From contig NZ_CP027229.1 of assembly GCF_002999135.1 (NCBI RefSeq), positions 744,001 through 808,000 of the forward strand: a stretch of 64,000 nt of DNA. The letters are read 5' to 3'. This document shows, piece after piece, positions 33,935 through 42,826 of this stretch. The translations under genes were made by a program, and so were the position numbers. The notes below the pieces were generated by a model. That model was not told where the DNA came from and searched no databases. It saw only the letters and a program-made list of their open reading frames with translations. Position 1 is the stretch's first letter. Every line of letters begins with the position of its first letter. This DNA is from Capnocytophaga sp. oral taxon 878. GTDB lineage: Bacteria > Bacteroidota > Bacteroidia > Flavobacteriales > Flavobacteriaceae.

Positions 33935-33989
33935 CACTTAGTAACTACTTAATAACCACTTAGAGTCCACTTAAGCTATACTTAAGAAT
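33935..33989. repeat. Array of five 11-bp units (YACTTARnnnn)
   Basis: Five consecutive 11-mers: CACTTAGTAAC, TACTTAATAAC, CACTTAGAGTC, CACTTAAGCTA, TACTTAAGAAT. Seven positions are nearly constant and four vary. The period equals that of the arrays at 8180 and 56820. Confidence 0.85.
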
Positions 33990-34030
33990 TTCGCAATGAA
34001 TTTTAGGAAACGTTGCGATTTCTTCAATTT

Positions 34031-35491
34031 TTAGAATTGGAAGTTGGCTGTTCCGTTAGCAAAAATGCCCCAAGGATTTTGGTTCATCTTATAGCAACGG
34101 ATAGAAAGAGCTACTGCATCGTTTACATAGATTGCTGCAGCCGAGCCTTCTTGCACTATTTTCACCGTGTATTCCTTGTTAGCATTCACGGGGAGTTTTA
34201 TGCTATTAATGGTAGCAGAGCCTCCGTCTCTAATCACGCGGTTGAGTTGCAACTCTCCTTTGTTGAGATTGAGCGTTACGCGGTAGGTTTCATAAAGGTT
34301 ACCACAAGCGCCCAACATCACTCCGAACTCGGTAGCGGTATTGGCTTTGATTTTGGCAACTATTTTGTTAAACCCAGTGCCAAGACGGTCGAACACACGA
34401 TTATTGTTGTCTAAAGCTATATTGCCAAGTGAAGCGGATATGGCTTGCTTGCTATCGAAAGCGGTAGGCATTTTCACGTTAAGGGTACCGTCGGCATTTT
34501 GAGTAAGCTCGTGCACAGCCAAAGAGCCTCCCCAGTGGTAGGCAGCATTATCTTCGTAGTTGATACGTGACGGATTCCACCCCCATATATAGCGGTGAGT
34601 GCCGTCGGTAGCGGTTTTTCCGGCATAGAACACACGGTCGTCTAAGTCTTGTTGTGCAGGGGTAATCCAATCGGTGCTTCCTACACGGCGGTATCTGTAT
34701 TGCACACGGCGCACGCTTTCTTCGATGTTGGAGAATATCAAGTATTGGTAGTTTCCTTGTGTAAACACATCGGGGCATTCTACCATAAAGGCAGAAGGGT
34801 CAGTATAAAAGAAAGGAGTATTCGGGTCTTTCGTCCAATTCTTAAGGTCGGTAGAGGTGAATTGGGCTACGACAGCTTTCCACACACCTGCTCCTATATC
34901 GGCACGAGTGCTGAGGAGCATCTTGTAGGTATTTCCTTCTTTGAAGACAATAGGGTCGCGGAACTCATTACGGTCGTAGCCATCGGGGGCGCGGAAAGAG
35001 TGCTGGGTATCCTTTGTCCACGTTTTCAGGTCAGTAGAAGTAGCCCAATAGATGATTTCTTTTGGGTCTAAATCACCGTTATGCCCTGTATAGAAGGCGT
35101 AATAGGTATTCCCATCTTTGAATATTGCACCTGTACCGAGGGCATCTTCGTGTGAACCATCAGCACCACAAGCAATTGCTTCACCGTTATCAGTATAATT
35201 CACCAAATCGGTAGTGGTGGCACTGTACCAAGGGTGGAAGGTTGCAGGTGCTGGACGTTGGTCGTAGAGGTAGAAGATATGGAACTTACCGTTATCGTAG
35301 AACGGCATAGGGTCGCCTACCCACGCATTTTTGGGCTGGAAGAAATGTTTATAAGTACGACCGTAATCTTGTACGGCATAACAAGTAGCGGCATCGGGAG
35401 CCGCATTAGGGTCGTTACTACAATATTCTTTTTTTTCACAAGCTATTAGGGCGGTAGCGCAAAGCGCTAATATAAGTGTTCTTTTCATCAT
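34031..35491 (-). CDS. GH32 surface endo-levanase-like lipoprotein
   Basis: 486 residues with a lipoprotein signal (Cys 18 in TALIAC) followed by the charged EKKEY, compatible with a surface-export signal of the Capnocytophaga/Bacteroides type. GH32 catalytic residues: Asp 60 in WVGDPMPF (a variant of WMNDPNG), Asp 179 in FRDPIVF and Glu 238 in VECPDVF. The modified first motif and gene position match BT1760, the surface endo-levanase of B. thetaiotaomicron. It would cut levan into oligosaccharides for SusCD import. Nine bases after the DUF4960 gene, last of the four-gene susC operon. Confidence 0.92.
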   Translation of the reverse strand: MMKRTLILALCATALIACEKKEYCSNDPNAAPDAATCYAVQDYGRTYKHFFQPKNAWVGDPMPFYDNGKFHIFYLYDQRPAPATFHPWYSATTTDLVNYTDNGEAIACGADGSHEDALGTGAIFKDGNTYYAFYTGHNGDLDPKEIIYWATSTDLKTWTKDTQHSFRAPDGYDRNEFRDPIVFKEGNTYKMLLSTRADIGAGVWKAVVAQFTSTDLKNWTKDPNTPFFYTDPSAFMVECPDVFTQGNYQYLIFSNIEESVRRVQYRYRRVGSTDWITPAQQDLDDRVFYAGKTATDGTHRYIWGWNPSRINYEDNAAYHWGGSLAVHELTQNADGTLNVKMPTAFDSKQAISASLGNIALDNNNRVFDRLGTGFNKIVAKIKANTATEFGVMLGACGNLYETYRVTLNLNKGELQLNRVIRDGGSATINSIKLPVNANKEYTVKIVQEGSAAAIYVNDAVALSIRCYKMNQNPWGIFANGTANFQF

Positions 35492-35500
35492 TTCTATTTA

Positions 35501-36862
35501 TTAGTTTGCTAAATATTCTAAGGCGTTGGCAGTAAGTAATTCGATATTACTTTTATAGGTATTAGCAGGGGAATTATCTTCGTTATACCAGTCGTAGCCT
35601 TCAATGCCTATACAAATGGTGCGACCTGCATTACCTCGTTTGGTATATTCAAAAATTGCTGCGCGGTTCATAGCATCATTCCAGTGGAAACTTGCTAATA
35701 ACTTAGCACCACTGGCAGTTTGCCAGCCTGCTACATTATTGGCATAATCACCCCACTCAAAGTTCCATAAGGCGTTATGTGCTTTGGCTTTTACCCCTCT
35801 AGAGAGTAAGAAGGCGACATCGTTAGTTCCTGTTTTCTTATTCAATCCTTTGAAAAGGGGGTGGCTTTCGTTGCCTTTATAGCAAATACCCCAGTCATCA
35901 CCAATTGCAAATGGACTGTTGCCTTCTCCCCACATATTGTTTACCACTTTGCCGTCTAAGGCGATACCTAAATCAACTACGTACTGTACAGCCCAAGAAG
36001 ACAATAAGAACGAACCTCCAGCAGCATAGAATTGTTTCATCTTGTTCACAACGGCATCTGCTTTGGCTTCAGCGGGCAACTCTTTGTTGTTATCCCAATG
36101 CCACCAAATCACCTTATAATCGTTGAGATTAACCTTGCCTTCTTTGATGTCACTAAACGAGATATATTTGGCGGTGTCATAGTTTTCGGCAAGCCAAGTG
36201 TAAGCAGCTTTCTCATCTTCATTGGCGATAGCAGAAGCACTCTTAGCTGTACCTACAAAGGCAATAGGCGCAAAGTTGGTAGGTATAATCTCTACGTTAT
36301 ACGCAAAACTCTCACCGCGGTAATTCATAGTGTAAGTAACGCTTTGAGTGAAGTTTTGGGCAACTCCCGAAGCAGGGCTTACGGTAGCATTAGGGGTAGT
36401 GCTAAAAGTAGGAGTTAGCGCAGTTACTGCTTCTCCTTTGGGGTATTTCACACTTATTTTACCTGTATTGTGGTCGATAGTAGCTTTGTATTTTCCGATT
36501 ACAAAGTTCTCTATCTTAGGGTACTGAGCGGTAACAGTATAATCCCAATAGAGGTTACCATTAAAGATGCGGTACTTGGCACCTTTACTCAAATCTACTC
36601 CTGTAGCACCTTTAGGCACTGAGGTAGCTCCCTCGGGCAAGCTAAGGGAGGTGGACATATTGGTAAGCGTAGCCGACCAAGGAGCGTAAACGGTAATGGT
36701 TTGTTTCTCCTCGTCGATGATTCCATCGATACCATTGGCTTGGAAGGCATTGATTTTAGCCTCTTTATCGTTGATGAGTTCGCCTTCGTGTTTCTCGTCG
36801 CAGCTAAACAAGCCGAGCAAAGCTGCCATACCGAGGGCGAGTTTGTGTACTGTTGTTTTCAT
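35501..36862 (-). CDS. DUF4960 surface levan-binding lipoprotein
   Basis: 453 residues from the ATG at 36862 (MKTTVHKLAL), one base after the susD stop; a frame to 36877 overlaps susD. Lipoprotein Cys 21 (LLGLFSC) followed by DEKHEGE. Residues about 25-195 are Ig-like beta-domains, and about 200-450 match DUF4960, a flavodoxin/ThuA-like fold (IWWHWDNNKELP, GGSFLLSSWAVQYV, RTICIGIEGYDWYN). In the position of BT1761, the surface glycan-binding protein of the levan locus, where SusE-type proteins normally lie. Binding is inferred from position, not from visible residues. Confidence 0.85.
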   Translation of the reverse strand: MKTTVHKLALGMAALLGLFSCDEKHEGELINDKEAKINAFQANGIDGIIDEEKQTITVYAPWSATLTNMSTSLSLPEGATSVPKGATGVDLSKGAKYRIFNGNLYWDYTVTAQYPKIENFVIGKYKATIDHNTGKISVKYPKGEAVTALTPTFSTTPNATVSPASGVAQNFTQSVTYTMNYRGESFAYNVEIIPTNFAPIAFVGTAKSASAIANEDEKAAYTWLAENYDTAKYISFSDIKEGKVNLNDYKVIWWHWDNNKELPAEAKADAVVNKMKQFYAAGGSFLLSSWAVQYVVDLGIALDGKVVNNMWGEGNSPFAIGDDWGICYKGNESHPLFKGLNKKTGTNDVAFLLSRGVKAKAHNALWNFEWGDYANNVAGWQTASGAKLLASFHWNDAMNRAAIFEYTKRGNAGRTICIGIEGYDWYNEDNSPANTYKSNIELLTANALEYLAN

Positions 36863-36863
36863 A

Positions 36864-38537
36864 TTAGAATCCTGCATTTTGTTTGTAAATACCTTTTACG
36901 TACCCTATTTGGTTTTGTGGAATAGGGATGTACTCATTCTTGTTTTTAGTGAAATAAGCACTGCTGAATATTGCTGGGCGACGTGTTTTCTCTTTAGTAA
37001 AATAGTCGTTGAGCACTTGGTCGGCGATACCCCAACGCACGAGGTCGAAGAAACGAGAGCCTTCCATAGCAAATTCTAAACGGCGTTCCCAACGGAGTGC
37101 TTTGCGCGCGTTTTCTTGATTCCAAGTGATATTTACGCCATCTTGGTATAGGGCAATATTAGCATTGGTAGCATAAGGAATCATAGAAGTACTTTGTTTG
37201 GCACGTTGGCGCACTTGGTTGATAAGTGGCAAGGCTTCGTTGCTACGATTGAGCTCGATAAGGGCTTCAGCGCGCATTAGGAGTACATCGGCATAACGTA
37301 TTACGATACGGTTCTTAGAGTTAGCGCGGAAAGGGTTGATATTGCGGAAGCAAGAGCAAGAAGGGTCTACATTTTCTTTGAGTGAAGCATAGAAGCCATA
37401 CACATTGCTATTGCGATTCCAGTCGTTCTTGTAAATCAACTCGGTGTTGTACTTATAAGGCAAGCCAGGTAAGGCAACGGTGTGGAACAAACGAGGGTCG
37501 GCTTTATCGTTAGCCGCATTGTAATCGTTGTTGTTGAAGTTATCAAAATCGGGCAATCCATTCACTGTTTTGAAGGCATTTACCAAATTCTGACTTGGCT
37601 TGTGGAAGTCGCAGCAGCCTAATTTTTGTGGAGTAGAAAGCTGATCACCCCAGTTGAGGCTTCCGTATTGAGTACCATCGTCTACTGAATATTGTACCGC
37701 AAAAAGCGACTCTTTACCATTTTCATAGCCCCCAGGTAGGAAGTTGAAAGCAAAATCTTCTTCCAAACCATAAGTAGAGCCTAACACAGCGCTGGTATAA
37801 GTAAGCACTTCTTGTAAATCTTGGCTGTTGATACCGGTTACACTATTGTTTTCACTTTGGCGATAGGCTTTGTACAAGTAAGTTTTAGCGAGGTAAGCCG
37901 CTGCAGCTGCTTTGGTTGCTCTCCCTTTTTGTGCTTGAGTAGCAGGCAATAGGTCGTAGGCTTTTTTGAAATCGGCAGCTATTTTTTGCCATTGCTCGTC
38001 GTTAGGTAAGGTGTTAGGGGTAGTTTCGTAATCGGCATCGGGAGTATTCTCATCTACAAACGGAATATGCCCAAACACGTTTTTAAGAATAAAGTAAAAG
38101 TGTCCACGCAAGAAGTACATTTCGCCTATACGTGATTGACGGTTAGGCACTTCGGCATCCGATGCTTGTTGTAATGCTTTCAATGCGGTATTGGTACGCG
38201 AAACAGCTTGGTAACACATAAACCAGAACTTATCAGCTTCCGCATAAGTAGGGTCGATATTTTGAGCTATTTCGTAGAAGTGAAACACTTGAATGTCACT
38301 CACATCCTGACCACCTTTATAGGCATCGTCAGCACGTACGTTGCCATATATCCAAAGGCTAAACGGTGTATCGTAGTGGTCGTTACCTAAAGCAGCATAG
38401 GCAGCGGTTGCAAGTCCATCGGCTTTAGAGATTGCCTCTTTTTCGCTCATAATCCCTTGTGGATTATCGTCTAAAAAACTGCAGCTTGTTGTAAAAAGCG
38501 CTGCACATATCGCGGTGGTATATATTATCTTTTTCAT
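36864..38537 (-). CDS. SusD/RagB-family surface glycan-binding lipoprotein
   Basis: 557 residues, lipoprotein Cys 19 (LFTTSC). Typical SusD sequence: LDDNPQGIMSEKEAISKADGLATAAYAAL at the N-terminus, TPR-like helices with FLRGHFYFIL and RATKAAAAAYLAKTYLYK, then RYADVLLMRAEALIELN and the C-terminal LRWERRLEFAMEGSRFFDLVRWG and IPIPQNQI. It forms the lid of the SusC channel and delivers levan oligosaccharides. 21 bases after susC; position of BT1762. Confidence 0.95.
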   Translation of the reverse strand: MKKIIYTTAICAALFTTSCSFLDDNPQGIMSEKEAISKADGLATAAYAALGNDHYDTPFSLWIYGNVRADDAYKGGQDVSDIQVFHFYEIAQNIDPTYAEADKFWFMCYQAVSRTNTALKALQQASDAEVPNRQSRIGEMYFLRGHFYFILKNVFGHIPFVDENTPDADYETTPNTLPNDEQWQKIAADFKKAYDLLPATQAQKGRATKAAAAAYLAKTYLYKAYRQSENNSVTGINSQDLQEVLTYTSAVLGSTYGLEEDFAFNFLPGGYENGKESLFAVQYSVDDGTQYGSLNWGDQLSTPQKLGCCDFHKPSQNLVNAFKTVNGLPDFDNFNNNDYNAANDKADPRLFHTVALPGLPYKYNTELIYKNDWNRNSNVYGFYASLKENVDPSCSCFRNINPFRANSKNRIVIRYADVLLMRAEALIELNRSNEALPLINQVRQRAKQSTSMIPYATNANIALYQDGVNITWNQENARKALRWERRLEFAMEGSRFFDLVRWGIADQVLNDYFTKEKTRRPAIFSSAYFTKNKNEYIPIPQNQIGYVKGIYKQNAGF

Positions 38538-38558
38538 TTGTCTGTTATTTTTAGTGGG

Positions 38559-41500
38559 CTAAAAACTAGCATTGAGTCCCATCGTAAAGGTGATTGGGAT
38601 AGGATAGCCGTAGTTAGGATTTTCAGGGTCTTTACCAGTGAACGATTTGCTTTTGAGTGTCCATAGGTTCTGACCGCTTACATACAAGCGCAACTTACTG
38701 AGTTTTATCCTTTCAGATAGTTCTTTAGGCAAGGTATAGCCCAATTGTACATTGCGAAGTTTGAGGTATGAACCATTTTCTACATAGTAAGTAGACATAC
38801 GTCCTTCGTTGTTGTCGTCTACGCTTGATACACTTGGAATATCAGAATCAGGGTTGGTAACGGGGTCGAAAGCATCGAGCAAACGGCGACCTTTGTTACC
38901 ATAAGTATCTTGTACACTCCAAAAATCAGTGTGGCGTTTTACGTTAGACACTACATCTACATTCTGTACGCCTTGGAAGAAAGCAGTGAAATCGAAGTTT
39001 TTATACTCCAAATTGAGGTTAAGACCATAGATAAAATCGGGTTGTGGATTGCCTATCCAAGTGCGATCGTCTTCATCGATTTTGCCATCGTTGTTCAAAT
39101 CGCGGTAGCGGATACGACCAATACCTTTACCGTTTTGTATAGGATGATGATCTACTTCTTCTTGAGTTTTAAAAATGCCATCGGCTACATAGCCATAGAA
39201 GTTGTTAGAGCCTATAGGGCGACCTAAACCATTGTCCCATTTACCATTACCACCATAAGAGTTGATTACTGAAGTAGGGAGCTCTGTGATTTTATTCTTA
39301 TTAGTAGCGACATTGGCGTTGATATCATATTTGAGTCCGCCTTTAGTTTCATTGCGATAACCTACTGATACTTCTAAACCTTTATTCTCAACAGCAGCAC
39401 CGTTTACCCATTGGTAAGCACCTTCTCCTTTAATACCTGCATAAGGAGGTTCTACTAAGATGTCTTTAGTTTTCTTGATATAGTATTCAGCTGAGCCATA
39501 CAAGCTATTATCGAAGAAACCGAAATCGATACCAAAGTTAGTTTGGGTAGTGGTTTCCCATTTGAGGTTTTTGTTACCAAGACGTGTACGACGGAATCCT
39601 GAAGCTAATTGTCCTGAGCCCTTACCGTCGAGGTCGTAAGAGGTTTTCCAGATACCGTTCCATATAAAGTCGCCTGTTACGCCATAGTAAGGGTCGAAGA
39701 TGTCGTAGATAGCGTAGTTGTTGATATCTTGGTTACCGTTTTGTCCCCAACCGAAACGCAATTTGAGGTCGGAAACAGTATGGTTGATTTTCTCCATAAA
39801 GGACTCTTGAGAGATGCGCCATCCTAAGTTGAACGCAGGGAAAGTACCCCAGCGATTATCTTTGGCAAAACGTGAAGAACCATCGTGGCGGAGGGTTACT
39901 GAAGCGAGGTATTTATTATCGAAAGCATAGTTGATTTTTCCGAAGAAAGAAAGCAACTTGTAGCCCGTAGTTGAACCACTACCACTCACACCCCCAGTTG
40001 CCAATGAAGGCCACATATATTCAGGTGTTTCTACCGCGAGGTTATTCCCTTTGATAGCGAAATTAAGGTCGTTCTCTGAGTACATTTCCATCCCTGCAAG
40101 GGTTTCAAAACGACTCTTGCCGAGTTCAAAGTCGTAAGTAGCAGTATTAGCCCAGTTCCATTTTGTCCAGTGGGCTTGCTCGAGTTGAGAGAAAGTTTTT
40201 TCTTTGCCTTCTTCCATAAATCCTGAAACATACGAGCGGTTGAGCACACGTTTGTAGAAGTTGCCATAGTCTATACCAAAGTTAGAACGCACATTCAATC
40301 CTTTGATAGGCTGGATATTCACAAAGGCATTTCCAAACATACGCCAATAGTTGTAGCGATTATCTTTATTATCGGCTACAAGGCGTGCAGGGTTCTGACG
40401 GTCGGGCAATCCGTTTACAGGTCCGCCCCAGTGTTTGCCATCGGTAGTGCGTACTGGAATGAAAGGTACCGCTATCATTGCCGATTCGGTGATTTGGTGC
40501 GGTTGTTCTACCTCGCTGGTACGGTTTACAGTGAAATTTTCACCTATGGTTACCACATCGCCAAAGAGCTTGTAATCAGTATTGATACGAGCTGAAAGAC
40601 GAGAGAAATCAGTATTCTTTACCATACCATCGTTGTTGTAATAGCCCAAAGAGAGGAAGTAATTCCCTTTTTCAGTACCATTAGTAACTGAAAGGTTGTA
40701 CGATTCGGTTACCCCCATACGGGTGATTTCTTTGAACCAATCGGTATTAGAAGGTAACATAGGGCTACCTGTTTTGTCAAAATACTCGCGGGGGTAGTAC
40801 AAATTGTTGAGGGTAGCATGTCCATTGGCATCGGTAGTGTAATCATAGTGAATGCCTAATGGGTTTTGGTTAGGGTTGTTGCCACGATTCACCGCCGCTT
40901 TCCAAAGCACTTGTGCGTACTCATTAGCATTGAGCATTTTCATACGTGAGTGGAACATCGATACAGTAGTATAATGGTCGAAATCTACTTTTAGCACACC
41001 TTTCTTACCTTTTTTAGTGGTAATCACGATAACCCCATTGGCAGCACGCGACCCGTAGATACTAGCAGCCGAAGCATCTCGCAACACTTGTATGCTCTCA
41101 ATATCGTTAGAGTTCAGCTCGTGCATACCGCCTTGGGTAGGTACTCCATCAATAATATAAAGAGGGTCGTTGTTGTTGAGCGTACCGATACCGCGAATAC
41201 GAATGGTTGCTTTCCCTGCAGGACCACCATTATCAGTTACTTGCATCCCTGCTACACGACCTTGTAGGGCTTTCATAGGGTTGTTCTCGGAGGTAGACAT
41301 CATTTCGTTTACCTTTACTACCGATACTGCCCCTGTAAGGTCGGTTTTGCGTTCAGCGCGATACCCTACCGATATGGTAACCCCTTCTAAGGCAGTTACT
41401 TCTTCTTCTAAGGTTATACTTATATTCTTGCGTCCTTTCACAGCTACGGTTTGGGTTTTGTAGCCAATGTATGAAAAGACCAAACTATCGGTGGCAGCGA

Positions 41501-41702
41501 CGGGATGAAGGGTATAATTCCCGTCAAAATCAGTAGAAGCGCCTACTGTTTTGTTTTTCACCATCACCGTTACACCCATCATAGGGCTGTTATCGGCTTT
41601 TGCTTTTACCACTCCTTTTACCTCTTGGGCGAAAAGAGCACCAGAAAAGTTACAGAGCAAAAGCGATAGCAAAATGCGTTTGTTTATTTTTCTACTCATC
41701 AT
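38559..41702 (-). CDS. SusC-family TonB-dependent transporter of the levan locus
   Basis: About 1047 residues from the ATG at 41702 (the next codon is also ATG); the frame to 41789 passes over the -7 box and adds an unlikely N-terminus. Signal peptide (LLSLLLCNFSGALFAQ), carboxypeptidase-like domain (TVGASTDFDGNYTL), plug with RIRGIGTLNNNDPLYIIDGVP and RDASAASIYGSRAANGVI, and a 22-strand barrel ending MGLNASF with terminal Phe. It transports levan oligosaccharides through the outer membrane with the SusD downstream. First gene of susC-susD-DUF4960-GH32. Confidence 0.95.
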   Translation of the reverse strand: MMSRKINKRILLSLLLCNFSGALFAQEVKGVVKAKADNSPMMGVTVMVKNKTVGASTDFDGNYTLHPVAATDSLVFSYIGYKTQTVAVKGRKNISITLEEEVTALEGVTISVGYRAERKTDLTGAVSVVKVNEMMSTSENNPMKALQGRVAGMQVTDNGGPAGKATIRIRGIGTLNNNDPLYIIDGVPTQGGMHELNSNDIESIQVLRDASAASIYGSRAANGVIVITTKKGKKGVLKVDFDHYTTVSMFHSRMKMLNANEYAQVLWKAAVNRGNNPNQNPLGIHYDYTTDANGHATLNNLYYPREYFDKTGSPMLPSNTDWFKEITRMGVTESYNLSVTNGTEKGNYFLSLGYYNNDGMVKNTDFSRLSARINTDYKLFGDVVTIGENFTVNRTSEVEQPHQITESAMIAVPFIPVRTTDGKHWGGPVNGLPDRQNPARLVADNKDNRYNYWRMFGNAFVNIQPIKGLNVRSNFGIDYGNFYKRVLNRSYVSGFMEEGKEKTFSQLEQAHWTKWNWANTATYDFELGKSRFETLAGMEMYSENDLNFAIKGNNLAVETPEYMWPSLATGGVSGSGSTTGYKLLSFFGKINYAFDNKYLASVTLRHDGSSRFAKDNRWGTFPAFNLGWRISQESFMEKINHTVSDLKLRFGWGQNGNQDINNYAIYDIFDPYYGVTGDFIWNGIWKTSYDLDGKGSGQLASGFRRTRLGNKNLKWETTTQTNFGIDFGFFDNSLYGSAEYYIKKTKDILVEPPYAGIKGEGAYQWVNGAAVENKGLEVSVGYRNETKGGLKYDINANVATNKNKITELPTSVINSYGGNGKWDNGLGRPIGSNNFYGYVADGIFKTQEEVDHHPIQNGKGIGRIRYRDLNNDGKIDEDDRTWIGNPQPDFIYGLNLNLEYKNFDFTAFFQGVQNVDVVSNVKRHTDFWSVQDTYGNKGRRLLDAFDPVTNPDSDIPSVSSVDDNNEGRMSTYYVENGSYLKLRNVQLGYTLPKELSERIKLSKLRLYVSGQNLWTLKSKSFTGKDPENPNYGYPIPITFTMGLNASF

Positions 41703-41733
41703 ATTGGTGTTTTTTACAATTAATTTTCGGTGG

Positions 41734-41741
41734 CAAAGGTA
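41734..41741 (-). promoter_or_regulatory. -7 box of the levan susC operon promoter
   Basis: TACCTTTG on the minus strand, about 32 bases before the ATG at 41702. No TTTG at 19-21 bases upstream; the missing -33 element fits a promoter that needs its activator, here probably the hybrid sensor's AraC domain. Confidence 0.55.
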
Positions 41742-42189
41742 GGGCAAAAGAAAGCAAAGCACTATCAAAAACAGGTCAATTACTACCAAATTTGTGGCTA
41801 ATTTTGGGGTAAAAACAATAGATGTAATAAAATAAAATACTATAAATGAGTAACTTAGTTAATTTTAACAAATAATGAACAAAAAATGATAGCGTTTTTT
41901 CTATTTGTTTTTGTTTTAACAAACAAAAACAATTTGATAATTTACTAATTACTTGATATTTCTGCAATCTATTTAACTCAAGACTCATAAAGATGAAACT
42001 TTTAAACATTTTGAACATTACAGTCCTGTCTCTCGTTTTGTAAAACTGTATTAGTTCTATGTTTAATACTATTCAGCAGTTTGTTATACGTTCAAAATAA
42101 ACTTACTGAATACTTGTTCAATCGGAAGAAAAAAGTTAGGAATACGAACTAAAAGCAGTAATAAAGAAGTATAGAATAAAAATTATAGT
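41742..42189. other. Regulatory region upstream of the levan susC gene
   Basis: About 450 AT-rich bases between the susC promoter and the barrel pseudogene. No supported gene; includes an interrupted repeat TTTTGTTTTTAACAAACAAAA-like palindrome near 41903-41932 that could be an operator. The plus-strand frames here are low-complexity. Confidence 0.4.
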
Positions 42190-42626
42190 ACAAGGCAATC
42201 ACGTGGTGAGCTATTGGACGGGTGATGTACATACTATCTATAAAAGTTTCATTCGTCACCCTACCTATAGCTGTAAATCATCGCTTTACAAACCGTTGGA
42301 AACTGCGCTTAGGCACATTTCTTTCTTATCGTATGGACGGCAATTTCTCAGGCTATGTAACCGAAGGTTATTTACGAGAAGGTAATTCTATTAGTGAGAA
42401 AGTGAGCTTTACTAACGAACAGATAGCCTCTTATGATTTTAGCAATCATCTCCGCCATTGGCATTGGAGCACAATGATAGGAGGTGCTTGGAAGCTTTAA
42501 AACATTTCAACATCAATACCGAACTATCCTATGGAATAAACAATATTTTTAAAAATACTTCAAAACCATTACCTTTATAATATGTATCCTACCTATATGA
42601 ATATAGGTTTTGCTTATTACTTCTAA
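42190..42626 (+). pseudogene. Broken outer-membrane beta-barrel protein gene
   Basis: Three plus-strand frames each carry consecutive pieces of one barrel protein. The middle piece reads VSFVTLPIAVNHRFTNRWKL, LGTFLSYRMDGNFSGYVTEG and HWHWSTMIGGAWK, stopping at 42500. One frame over, KHFNINTELSYGINNIFKNT continues, and a third frame gives MYPTYMNIGFAYYF, ending in the aromatic residue typical of barrel proteins. At least two frameshifts and a lost N-terminus make it nonfunctional. It resembles PorT-type/OMP_b-brl proteins. Lies between two divergent SusC genes. Confidence 0.75.
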
Positions 42627-42768
42627 ACAATATTGATAGAAGATTTTTGTTGTACACTATGTATAACATTTGCTTAAGTTGATTACGTTGAAAATTATTA
42701 GTATCTGGCTAAACTTTACAACTAATCCTTTAATTTTAATAGATACTAATATTTTTTTATTCTTATTT

Positions 42769-42799
42769 ATTGTTTATTGAGATTTTTTTTCTATCTTTG
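42769..42799 (+). promoter_or_regulatory. Promoter of the second SusC-like gene
   Basis: ATTG (42769-42772), 19 bases, TATCTTTG (42792-42799). The transcript should start near 42806, so the ATG at 42827 is the start rather than 42770. Confidence 0.7.
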
Positions 42800-42826
42800 C
42801 GGTGTGTATTTGATATACTTAACGCT

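Larger units (their letters stand above)
33559..34030. other. Intergenic region after the endo-levanase gene
   Basis: 472 bases without a supported gene. Contains an inverted pair CCTCTCC/GGAGAGG (about 33590-33650), dispersed repeat copy B (33741-33875) and an 11-bp array (33935-33989). The frame at 33546-33812 is hydrophobic low-complexity and starts in the mobile remnant, so it was rejected. Confidence 0.6.

Noticed and set aside
41776..42018. 80-codon minus-strand frame upstream of the levan susC gene
   Set aside because: AT-rich, Phe/Leu/Lys-biased and overlapping the probable regulatory region; no sign of a real product.
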